DNA of 28,517 nucleotides from UMGS1889 sp964540575 (GTDB lineage: Bacteria > Bacillota > Clostridia > Oscillospirales > Ruminococcaceae): positions 1 to 28,517 of the forward strand of contig CAZINI010000040.1 of the NCBI GenBank assembly GCA_964540575.1, in the 5' to 3' direction. The notes under the pieces are model-generated. The model did no database searches and was not told the DNA's origin. It saw only the letters and a program-made list of their open reading frames with translations. Below, piece by piece: positions 15,521-23,900 of this stretch. The position numbers and the translations under genes are program-made. Numbering within the stretch: the first letter of the stretch is position 1; each line of letters opens with the position of its first letter.

Positions 15521-16384
15521 TCATTTCAGTGGAAAACAAATATCTATCTCCATATATCCGTCCTCCCGAACATTTCGGTATATATCGAATATCGGTCTTT
15601 CGTCAAGCTGATTGCCTGTTTTGGAAAGCCACCTACAGAATACTTCCTGATATACCATAAACAGAAACTGCGGAAATCCCTTGAAGTGATATACCGCATA
15701 TTTGCCGCCCTCAAAAGTATGAGTCAACAGCCCGTTATCCTCCTTCAAAGCAGAATCATCGGGAGAAATTGTTTGACACAATTCATACATACATCTGTTT
15801 TCATCTGTGATGGTTGGATCGTCAATAGTGGATTCAATATAAAGGGTATCTTCCGAAGAGAGATGCTCATACTTTTTGATAAATCTGCACCACTCTTCCG
15901 GCAGATCATGATAATTGCCTTTTTGGCGTTCATATATGACATGATAATCGGGAAGCTGCTCGATAGTTATCGGCTCTTCCGATTCTTCCAGCTCGTCAAT
16001 TGATATGCCATGTGAAAAAGAACTTTGCTGCACCATTTGCTTGCTCTTCTTTCTGAAATCTGCCGGTGAAACATTAAGATGCTTTTTAAATGCCGTTGCA
16101 AAATTTGAGGAAGAATATCCATAGTCAACGCCGATCTCCGTTATACTTTTTTCCTTTTCGACTTTCAGCCGCCATGCACTTCTTTCAAGACGAACACGCT
16201 TTATAAACTGATACAGTGCTTCATCGGTGTTCTCTTTAAACATACGCATAAGATGATATTTTGAATAACAGCAATGCTTCGCCACATCATCAACGGTAAT
16301 ATCTTCCTCTATATGGTCGAAGATATAGTTTATCGCTTTGTTGATAACTGCATTTCTTATCACAACACTGTCTTTATCCTCCAC
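15521..16384 (-). CDS. AraC-family regulator with GyrI-like C-terminal domain, downstream of a MATE exporter
   Basis: 287 residues. AraC helix-turn-helix units lie in the first ~115 residues (VDDVAKHCCYSKYHLMRMFKENTD; ITEIGVDYGYSSSNFATAFKKHLNVSP). A GyrI-like domain follows, from about 135 to an end reading YMEIDICFPLK. The frame opens with GTG 16384, seven bases after the MATE stop, with AGGTGAT just before it. A second GTG five codons in lies nine bases after GGAGG and is an alternative. The gene is co-transcribed with the MATE gene and probably regulates it in response to exported compounds. Confidence 0.88.
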   Translation of the reverse strand: MEDKDSVVIRNAVINKAINYIFDHIEEDITVDDVAKHCCYSKYHLMRMFKENTDEALYQFIKRVRLERSAWRLKVEKEKSITEIGVDYGYSSSNFATAFKKHLNVSPADFRKKSKQMVQQSSFSHGISIDELEESEEPITIEQLPDYHVIYERQKGNYHDLPEEWCRFIKKYEHLSSEDTLYIESTIDDPTITDENRCMYELCQTISPDDSALKEDNGLLTHTFEGGKYAVYHFKGFPQFLFMVYQEVFCRWLSKTGNQLDERPIFDIYRNVREDGYMEIDICFPLK

Positions 16385-16391
16385 TTATGTA

Positions 16392-17717
16392 TCACCTGCT
16401 TTCGAGCATTTTCTTTTGCTTTGTTATAAGATATACCGAAACGACAGCCGTTAAAACCTCTGTTGCAGGAGCTGCAAGCCATACTCCCGTCATTCCCCAT
16501 AAAGCGGAGAAGATAAATGTAAATGCAAGGAGAAGCACAATGCCCCTTAGTGACGAAATAATTGCCGAGCTTTTTGCATCGCCGCAGCCTGTAAAATACA
16601 TGGAATTTATCACATCATATCCCATAACAAGAAATGTTACGGCATAAATTCTGAATCCTTCCGATACCATATACGCAACAATGTCGCTGCACCCAAACAC
16701 AACGGCATAGTTTTTCCCGAAAATGAAAAAAATCACAGCAACTATTAAGCCTATTACGAACAATATCTTATTAGTTATCTTACGCAGTTCCATTGCAGTT
16801 TCATATTCCTTTGCACCGCAGCAAATACTTATAAGCGGTGTGATTCCCTGTCCGAAACCGATCGCTATCATACTGTATCCGTAAACAGCAAAACCAAGTA
16901 TCGTAAATGCGGCAACACCCTCTGCACCCACATATTTCATCAGCACAAAGTTAAATGCAAACATTGATACCGCACTTGCCATCTCGCCGATAAACTCCGA
17001 TGAACCGTTGATAAACGTTTCTTTATTAACCGCCCTGTCAAAGCTGAAACGTCTGAATTTTATGCTTATAGACGGTTTCAGAAAGTAAGCAAGCTGAACA
17101 ATAACTGCAAATATCTGAACAATTAGCGATGCTATAGCACTGCCTTGTACACCCATTGATAATCTGCCGACAAATATAAAGTCAAGTACAGCATTCAGAA
17201 TGCAGCTTGCGATGCTGACAAGCATACACACCTGCGGCTTTCCGTCTGCACGGATAAACATTCCGAGTATAGTCCCGATGACCATCAGCGGGTAATTCAC
17301 AAGCATTATCCTGTAATATTCGGTGAAGTAAACGGACAGTTCACCGTCTGCCTTCAGAATTTTCAGAATAGGCGAGAACAGCAGAAATACCGCAAATGAT
17401 GTTAATATACATATAACTGCGGCTGCAACGATAGTCTGTGAGAAAACTTCGGAAGCCTTGTTATTATCCTTTGCCCCAAGCAGTCCGCCGCATATAACAG
17501 AACCGCCCACACCTACACACAGTCCGACACCAAGGTAAAAATACAGTATGGGAAGTCCCAGATTTATTGCCGCAAGTGCATTTTCACCCACATAATTTCC
17601 GGTAAAATAGCCGTCGGTTATGGTGATCGCCGTCTGCAAAAGCATCGCTATAATGCTTGGAACAGAAAACATAAGGATAGTTTTCAGCTTGTTTTCTTTG
17701 ATTGCTTTAATATCCAT
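16392..17717 (-). CDS. MATE-family multidrug efflux transporter
   Basis: 441 residues with about 12 membrane helices, the standard MATE length. The N-terminal lobe has the typical IAMLLQTAITITDGYFTGNYVG and PILYFYLGVGLCVGVGG segments; the second lobe repeats the pattern (GFGQGITPLISICCGA). These proteins export cationic or drug-like compounds in exchange for Na+ or H+. ATG 17717 lies 10 bases after AAGGAG; a GTG at 17723 is possible but only 4 bases from it. A TATAAT (17743-17748 on the minus strand) marks the promoter. It forms an operon with the AraC-type gene downstream. Confidence 0.92.
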   Translation of the reverse strand: MDIKAIKENKLKTILMFSVPSIIAMLLQTAITITDGYFTGNYVGENALAAINLGLPILYFYLGVGLCVGVGGSVICGGLLGAKDNNKASEVFSQTIVAAAVICILTSFAVFLLFSPILKILKADGELSVYFTEYYRIMLVNYPLMVIGTILGMFIRADGKPQVCMLVSIASCILNAVLDFIFVGRLSMGVQGSAIASLIVQIFAVIVQLAYFLKPSISIKFRRFSFDRAVNKETFINGSSEFIGEMASAVSMFAFNFVLMKYVGAEGVAAFTILGFAVYGYSMIAIGFGQGITPLISICCGAKEYETAMELRKITNKILFVIGLIVAVIFFIFGKNYAVVFGCSDIVAYMVSEGFRIYAVTFLVMGYDVINSMYFTGCGDAKSSAIISSLRGIVLLLAFTFIFSALWGMTGVWLAAPATEVLTAVVSVYLITKQKKMLESR

Positions 17718-17858
17718 GATCACATCTCTCCTTTACATAGTTCTATTATAGAGATGTAATAACAGATTTTCTTCTGAATTTGTGCTATATGTAAAGGGGA
17801 CAGGACAAAACAGGTTTATCTGTTGGACTCATAAGAATTTGATGAATTAATAATTCAT

Positions 17859-17911
17859 AATTGACAATTGATAATTATTAGTACAGCGGCATTAATTATC
17901 AATTATCCATT
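17859..17911. repeat. Short AT-rich inverted repeat (MITE-like)
   Basis: AATTGACAATTGATAATTA (17859-17877) is mirrored by TAATTATCAATTATCCATT (17893-17911) with two mismatches around a 15-base core. Non-coding palindromes of this kind are common dispersed repeats. It lies in the 560-base stretch between MATE and the sigma-factor region that otherwise holds only gene remnants. Confidence 0.55.
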
Positions 17912-17983
17912 AGATAATTTTGTTAGGCAGTTTATCAACTTGTCTTACTCATTATATCATAGTCGACCGAATAATTCAATAAA

Positions 17984-18024
17984 AAAGCAAAGCCGCTTAT
18001 TTTTGAAAAAGACGGCTTTGCTTT
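17984..18024. terminator. Hairpin terminator next to the GyrI remnant
   Basis: AAAGCAAAGCCG (17984-17995) pairs perfectly with CGGCTTTGCTTT (18013-18024). A-runs and T-runs on both sides make it usable in both directions. Its core matches the hairpin after the intact AraC-type gene at 14482, as expected if gene end and terminator were duplicated together. Confidence 0.65.
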
Positions 18025-18060
18025 CGCTTTTGTGACCTGTGCGCCTTATGGAATAAAACT

Positions 18061-18150
18061 GTCAGCAATTGCTCTTTCCGTACGTCCTTCAATGTATCCT
18101 CTCCAACCCTTGGCGCGTGACGAAACCTCGGAGCAGATTCATCGTCCAAC
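18061..18150 (-). pseudogene. Remnant of an AraC/GyrI gene 3' end
   Basis: The DNA closely follows the 3' end of the gene at 14482 (shared words GTCAGCAATTGCTCTT, CCTTCAAT, TATCCTCTCCA, TTCATCGTCC). Translated on the minus strand it reads DDESAPRF, corresponding to DDETAPKF of the intact gene, and then goes out of frame. It is therefore a decayed partial copy, not a working gene. Confidence 0.8.
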
Positions 18151-18270
18151 ATTTTTTCGCCGTGCTAAATATGTGTTAAGGTCGGGCCGGGCGTCATAGA
18201 TATGCAGGTCAACGGACTTTGGGCTGAAATAGTTTTCCGAATTTTCTAAGTGCGGCAGAAATTCCACCAT
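18139..18270 (-). pseudogene. Short ORF, probably a second GyrI-type remnant
   Basis: A 43-residue frame begins MVEFLPHLENSENYF and runs through VDLHIYDARPDLNTY, overlapping the remnant at 18061-18150. The E-F-L-P and D-L-x-I-Y spacing resembles the late part of GyrI-like domains (compare EWLPNCKEY and DIEMY in the gene at 9671). No ribosome-binding site precedes it. It may be the middle part of the same decayed gene or a chance frame. Confidence 0.4.
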
Positions 18271-18281
18271 GCGAGGAGAAA

Positions 18282-19149
18282 TTATTTACCCGTAAACATA
18301 ATCGTACAAAGCCCCTTTGCCTGTTCCTTGGTCGGCATTTTCAGCACACCCATATCAAGAAGGGCTTTCATGACTCTCGTATGAAGGTATCCGGCAGCAG
18401 CTTTGCTCTGACACTTTATCAGTTCGTGCATATGCTCGGGCTGACCGATAAGCTCCGCTTTCTCAACCTCTGCGGCATATTGGCAAGACAACTCCTTTAT
18501 TTCCTCTGTGGCTTCGGGGATATATTCAAGCCACTTTCTTTCACTGTCACAAAGGATAAGATTGCACTTGTACCTGTCACCGTTTTTAATAAGGTAGCCC
18601 TTTTCAAGCAGGCGGGCGTAACTTTCGGCATTGGCTGTGGTTTCGGGCAGTTGATTTTTCAGCCAAAAATATATCTTGTCAAAATCCTCGTTAATATTAT
18701 CCCTCCAGTCGCCTGTTCTTCCGGTCCAGCAGCAGTCAAACTGCCAGCTTTTCCACCATATTCCGTTTGAAAAGTTGTTCCGCCCCATATCTCCGCAGCT
18801 CCAATAAATATCCGAATCGGCTTCGCTTGTGTCCCAATTGGGCTTTGCGTCAAGAGTTGCAAAAGCAATATAATCGCCGCCGTCGGGACGCTTTATGAAA
18901 TATTTTGAATAGTCGCAGCCATTTGCCTCTATAAGCTTATGGGACATGAAACACACAAGACACCATTTCATAAGGTTTATGTCATTGTCGGGAATGTGAA
19001 GCCATTCGGGTATTTCGGTTATTGTTTCAAGAATTGGTTCGAAGTATTTTTCGGCAAAAAGTTTAGTGTACTTCGGCTCGATCTCTCTGTAGATCCTGTG
19101 CCGAGTTTCGTTTGGCTCATAAATTCGTATATTGGTGCGGTATCTTCTG
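18282..19149 (-). CDS. C-terminal extension of the sigma factor, split off by a frameshift
   Basis: The frame is open from just below the A7 tract at 19150-19156 to the stop at 18282. The first ATG (18971, 229 residues) is internal: the ~57 codons above it are clearly coding (KNRRYRTNIRIYEP, then KYTKLFAEKYFEP) and lead smoothly from the sigma-factor frame. The domain is Trp- and Cys-rich in its middle (SDIYWSCGDMGRNN, WWKSWQFDCCWTGR) and helical at its end. I know of no named function. It probably acts as the sensory or regulatory part of the long sigma protein. Confidence 0.75.
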
Positions 19150-19884
19150 TTTTTTTAACTTACCCATATATCCGTTTTCTTCGAGAACGGCGACCTCGTC
19201 CTCAACGAATATGGGGTTGATGCCAAGCTCCTCGGCAATTTCGTTGATAGTCCTCGGTTGATGATATGCCGCATAAGCGATGTTCTGGGTGATGACCTTT
19301 GCGAGAAAGTCTGCGGTATCACCTTTTGATCCCGAACAACCGCAATGCCCCATATTGCATAAACGTATCGGCTCTGTGCCGAGAGTTCCCGTAGTTCTTG
19401 TCTTTTCCATACCTGAGATTAACTCCTTTCGTGAGCAGGCTAAATGCCATTTTACCGTATTTTCGTTAAGGGAAAGAAGCGTTGCAATTTCCTTGACTCT
19501 TTTGTCGTGGAAATAATGCAGGACGATTATCTCACGCTGCTGCTTTGAAAGATATGTTATCTCACGCCGCAGAATACCATAGCTTTCGCTGTCTATTATC
19601 TCCTGCGTGAAATCTCTGCTGTCGGAGACATACTCAAGCCCGTCAACGGCGGTGATCTGCTTTCTGCCGTCGATATACCTTGCATAAACGTTTCGGGCAA
19701 TACGATAGATATAGCCGTCAGGATTATCTATGTTGTCCTGTTTAAGCAAAGACTCATAAACCTGAAGGGTTATCTCCGCCGCAAGCTCCTCCGCTTCGTC
19801 AATTTTTGACAGCCTTGTCATAGCAAAACCGAACAGCTTTTTTATATATGAAGCTATGAGCTTGTCAGCATCCTGCTTTTTCAT
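19117..19884 (-). CDS. ECF-like sigma-70 factor with additional winged-helix module (frameshifted at its 3' end)
   Basis: 255 residues in this frame. Sigma region 2 lies at about 10-80 (DEAEELAAEITLQVYESLL, GYIYRIARNVYARYIDG). Region 4 is at about 113-157 (LSKQQREIIVLHYF, IATLLSLNENTVKWHLACSRKEL). A Cys-containing linker (CNMGHCGCSG) follows, then a second helix-turn-helix near 200-240 (TINEIAEELGINPIFVEDEVAVLEENGYM). Past GYMGKLKK the frame runs into a short unrelated tail, while another frame continues as coding sequence to 18282. Removing one A gives a single 533-residue protein. ATG 19884 has GAGGG about 7 bases before it. It should direct RNA polymerase to specific promoters. Confidence 0.88.
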   Translation of the reverse strand: MKKQDADKLIASYIKKLFGFAMTRLSKIDEAEELAAEITLQVYESLLKQDNIDNPDGYIYRIARNVYARYIDGRKQITAVDGLEYVSDSRDFTQEIIDSESYGILRREITYLSKQQREIIVLHYFHDKRVKEIATLLSLNENTVKWHLACSRKELISGMEKTRTTGTLGTEPIRLCNMGHCGCSGSKGDTADFLAKVITQNIAYAAYHQPRTINEIAEELGINPIFVEDEVAVLEENGYMGKLKKQKIPHQYTNL

Positions 19885-19901
19885 TGTTTTTCCCTCGCTT
19901 T

Positions 19902-19913
19902 AAGAACGTTCTT
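19902..19913. promoter_or_regulatory. 12-bp perfect palindrome in the sigma-factor leader
   Basis: AAGAACGTTCTT lies between the promoter and the ribosome-binding site of the sigma-factor gene. It could be an operator. It is not a Gram-positive LexA box, which needs four bases between GAAC and GTTC. Confidence 0.35.
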
Positions 19914-19954
19914 GATAATATAGTGGGGAGTTTTTCAAAATGGTTGGTAAGTTT

Positions 19955-19983
19955 ATGATAATATTTTTTGTGTCATTTGTCAA
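19955..19983 (-). promoter_or_regulatory. Promoter of the sigma-factor gene
   Basis: On the minus strand TTGACA (19978-19983), a 17-base spacer and TATCAT (19955-19960), about 70 bases before the start codon. Confidence 0.65.
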
Positions 19984-20021
19984 TGAAAAGCATCTTTAAG
20001 AAAATATTGTATTAATAAGCA

Positions 20022-20050
20022 TTGATTTGTACGCCGAAAAGTGTTATAAT
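20022..20050 (+). promoter_or_regulatory. Promoter of the YdcF-like gene
   Basis: TTGATT (20022-20027), 17-base spacer, TATAAT (20045-20050). It gives a leader of about 90 bases with the palindrome at 20109-20133. Confidence 0.7.
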
Positions 20051-20108
20051 TTAACAAAGAACACAGGAACGATAGATTTGCATAATTTCTACAATAGAAG
20101 GATTAAGC

Positions 20109-20133
20109 ATTGTGCAACGCTACGTTGCACAAT
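20109..20133 (+). promoter_or_regulatory. Perfect 11-bp hairpin just before a ribosome-binding site
   Basis: ATTGTGCAACG (20109-20119) and CGTTGCACAAT (20123-20133) pair completely around a CTA loop. GGAGG of the next gene begins five bases later. It may be an operator or an RNA element that controls translation. It has no T-run, so it is not a terminator. Confidence 0.55.
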
Positions 20134-20148
20134 TAATGGAGGCATTTT

Positions 20149-20754
20149 ATGACAAACCGAATCATTACCGATATATCAGATTATATATTTGTGTCCGATA
20201 AACCGCCGAAGGTTGATGCTATATTTCTTCCAGGTGGATCGCACCCCGAACAGCCCGAATATGCCGCAGAATTGTATCTTAAAGGTATGGCTGAATGGCT
20301 TGTTCCATCAGGTGGGATAAGCGTTAAAGCGGACAAGTGGCATGGTGTACGTTCCAAAGCAGACATTTATAATGGGGATTATCATTCCGACTGTGAATTT
20401 TTCACAGATGTTCTGGTGAAAAACGGCGTTCCGATAACTGCAATTATTGAAGAAAACCAATCGGGACATACCCGTGATAACGCTTTTTTCTCCCGTAAAG
20501 CTGTTGACGAAAAAGGTGTAACGATTAAAAGTGCTATTATTGTCTGTAAAGCATTTCACGCCCGCCGCTGTTTAATGCTGTATCAAATGGCGTTCCCGAA
20601 TGTTGACATAATGGTTTGCCCCGTACATTGCTATAACATTACCAAAGAGAATTGGCATCAAACCGAATATGGGACAGACAGAGTTCTTGGCGAGCTTGCA
20701 CGATGCGGAAGTCAGTTTGTTGGGGATATTAAGTATTATCTTGAATTTATATAA
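20149..20754 (+). CDS. YdcF/SanA-like (DUF218) protein
   Basis: 201 residues. The DUF218 pattern is visible: VDAIFLPGGSHPEQPEYAAELYLKG at 22-46, GGIS near 55, the acidic ENQSGHTRDNAFFSRK around 100-116, and IIVCKAFHARRCLMLYQ. Related YdcF/SanA/ElyC proteins bind nucleotide-like ligands or act in envelope maintenance; the exact role of this cytoplasmic form is unknown. ATG 20149 follows GGAGG by 6-7 bases. A HAD-like gene start lies 17 bases after its stop, so the two once formed an operon. Confidence 0.85.
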   Translation: MTNRIITDISDYIFVSDKPPKVDAIFLPGGSHPEQPEYAAELYLKGMAEWLVPSGGISVKADKWHGVRSKADIYNGDYHSDCEFFTDVLVKNGVPITAIIEENQSGHTRDNAFFSRKAVDEKGVTIKSAIIVCKAFHARRCLMLYQMAFPNVDIMVCPVHCYNITKENWHQTEYGTDRVLGELARCGSQFVGDIKYYLEFI

Positions 20755-20771
20755 AAACGTGGAGATTTCCA

Positions 20772-20843
20772 ATGAATAAAATTAAGTGGATATTCTTTGA
20801 TGTCGGTTCAACCCTTATTGATGAAACGGAATGCTGTTATTGA
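20772..20843 (+). pseudogene. N-terminal stub of a HAD-family hydrolase
   Basis: With a good GGAG 7 bases upstream, the frame starts MNKIKWIFFDVGSTLIDE. The FFDVGSTL part is HAD motif I (D-x-G-x-T-L). It stops after 23 codons. The following ~155 bases contain broken coding-like frames (for example GGTYDTTKLKFLIDYLLNEW near 20881-20940) but no other HAD motif. It is a degraded gene. Confidence 0.75.
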
Positions 20844-20999
20844 AAAAAACTATTTATTTACTGATATTTGAAATAAATTACTTGGTGGAACATACGATAC
20901 TACGAAATTAAAATTTCTTATTGATTATTTGTTGAATGAATGGATAAATAGAAAGAGGAATGCTGCCAAATACTGTATAATACTATGGAGGTAAGTAAA

Positions 21000-23900
21000 A
21001 TGGAGCTGATTTCTGCAAGTAAACTCGCAAGTCTAAGTATAGAAAAAAGTCGCTTGTTTCAAGGATTATTACCGGAATTAGTAAAAAGATTAATAATAGA
21101 CAGCTCAAATTCGTTATCATCAATCAGGATTCCGTCAAATGATGATATTTGGGCACCGGGATTTGATGGAATAATAGAAAATGACGAAAAGAACACATAT
21201 GTAGCGGCTGGAAAAAGTGTATGGGAATTTGGAACTAATAACGATTCATTAACAAAAATAAATAGTGATTATGACAAAAGAACCAAAAATTCTTTAGGAC
21301 TTGATAAAAAAGAAACGGCATTCTATTTTGTAATACCTAAAATTTGGGCGTTTAATGGTACAGGCGGATCGATATCTGAATGGGAAAACAGCAAGGATGA
21401 TTGGAAATAGGTAAATTTATATGACGCATCGGTTTTATGCGATTGGATAAATAGCAGACCTATTGTAGCTGCGTGGTTGATTGAACAACTATTTGATGAT
21501 ACGAAAATTAATTTTGAAACAGTTTCTAAAACGTGGGATATTTTTTCGAAAACTACCGTTCCATCATTTACCGATAAATTGTTTCTTATTAAAAGAGAAG
21601 CAGAAAGTGAAAATCTTTTGAACTGCATTAAAAATAACGAAATAGTAAAAATCAAGAGCAAAACTTTTATTGATGCATATGGTTTCTGTTTAGCATCAAT
21701 TATGAAATCTCCTGATTTTCTAATGAAATTATTGTTGTTAATAACGAAGAAACTTATACGAGGCTGGCTAATATTGTTGAAGGAAAAATATTTCTTTTGT
21801 CATTTATGAATATCTCCGCATTTGATAAAAGAAATACAACCATAGTATGTTATGGTCAAGAAGCGGTAAGCGTAACAGATGTTGATGTAGAATTACCCGC
21901 ATTAAGTAAAAAAAGATTTATTGAAGCATTAAAAGATATGGGTATTAACGAAAGAGAATTAGAAGATTTTTATTTTCATACTCATGGTGAAATCTTTGCA
22001 CTTATTCGTAAAATTCCCGGACTGAGCAATATTACAAAGCCGAATTGGTCATCAAAAGCAAATATCAATTTACTTGTACCGTTATTATTTTTGAGAACCG
22101 TAAACATAATGAATGATGCGGAAAAAGAGCTATGTGAAAAACTTGCAAATGATTCATTCGATAACATTTTATATGCTTTTGATGATTTTGCAAAAATGGA
22201 GGATTCTCCAATAAAAAGAGTAGAAAATATTTATTCTATAGCAAGCTATGAAGAAGTATGGAGAGTTTTAGGTCTAAACATAGAGGGACCGGAATTTCAA
22301 CGGCTTTCTGATTTGTTTTTGCATATTATAGATATTTGCACCGGAAGAACCCAAAGTGATTTAAAATATAGGTTTCATATTGAAAAACTGTTGAATATTT
22401 TATCTTTTAACTACTTGTACTTTTCATACTCATATCCCGGGAATACTACGTTATGTACTGTAGTTAAAATGATACTTGATAATATATGGTCATGCGAGGA
22501 GTTGTGGGATTCATTAACTTTATTCGCCGAGATTGATCCCCAAATGTTGTTGGATATATTTGATAAAGACCTTAACAGTTCGAATAGTAATATATTATGC
22601 CGATTTCAAAATGGAACGTATGGCAGCAAATACTGGCTTATATTATCTGCTATCCAGAGACTAACACAGTTTTCAGAAACTAAAGTTAAAGCATGCATGA
22701 TGCTATTTGATCTATGCAAGATTGAATCAAAATATTGTTATAATGGAAACACTCCGGAACAATCACTGCTTTCAACTTTATGTTTATGGGGTACAAATGG
22801 TAAATTAAGCATAACAAATAAAAAAGATTTGGCTTTGCGTTTTATTGAACTTGATTATAATTGGGGCTTGTCTTTTTGTATAAAGCTTATTCAATTGCAA
22901 AGTATATCAAGTGCAAGAACAATAGGGTTAAGACATAATGAAGAAAACATTTCTGTTTCTAATTATGATTATTTTTCAGCAATATTTGAGATTGACACAA
23001 AAATTATTAATGCTGTAATAAAAAATAAGGATACCCATTTTTTATCAGAAATAATAAATTCATATAGGTATTTTCCGCCAAAGCTTATTGAAAATCTGTT
23101 GATTGAAAGCTCTACTTTCGAACTTGATATCTACAGCAAAATAAAAATCGGATATGATATTAGACAAATAATATACAACGCAAAGTTTTACAAAGATACA
23201 AGGGATGATGAATATATTGATTTGTTCATTTCAAATCTTAAATGCATAGAAAAGGATATATACGATGACTTTCTTTATGCCTTTTGTGATAACTACTATT
23301 ATTGTCCTATTATTGATGCACCATATTTAAATGAAGACGAAATATCATATACAGATCATAGTCAGTATTTTTTCGACTATAGAGTATCTGTATTAAATCA
23401 GTTAATTAAAAAGAATAGTGACTATTATCTCTCAATTATAATTGATATTATGGAAGATTTACCGAATTGGGGCTTTTTGCTTGCTAAATCGGATTATTCA
23501 TCTTGTGCTCTTGAATTATCTCAATGTGCTATTATTAAAAACAAGTATAAAATTCTTGGAGGATTTATAGATGGACTGGATTTAGAAAACGCAAAAATAC
23601 TTCTTGAAATGCCTAAAGAAATAATGAGTATTGTTATATCAAACATCAGAAGACAAGATGTTTTAGTTTTCATTGATAACGAAGAATTACTTGAAAATTT
23701 CTGGTCAAATCAAATAATGTATGAATACAGTCCATTTATGTACAAACAATTAATTAAATACAATCCATCTGGTCTATTACAATATTATTCCTTTTACTGC
23801 AAAGATATTATAAATGCGGTCAATAATGCTATTCAGGTTTTGAAGGCATTAATAACTACTAAATGTACGATTAAATCAAGCTTATTGAGTGAAATGATTC

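Noticed and set aside
18939..19516. Plus-strand frames across the sigma-factor frameshift.
   Set aside because: They are antisense to clear sigma-factor coding sequence on the minus strand and lack ribosome-binding sites.
19902..19913. AAGAACGTTCTT as a LexA/SOS box.
   Set aside because: The Gram-positive LexA consensus has four bases between GAAC and GTTC; here there are none.
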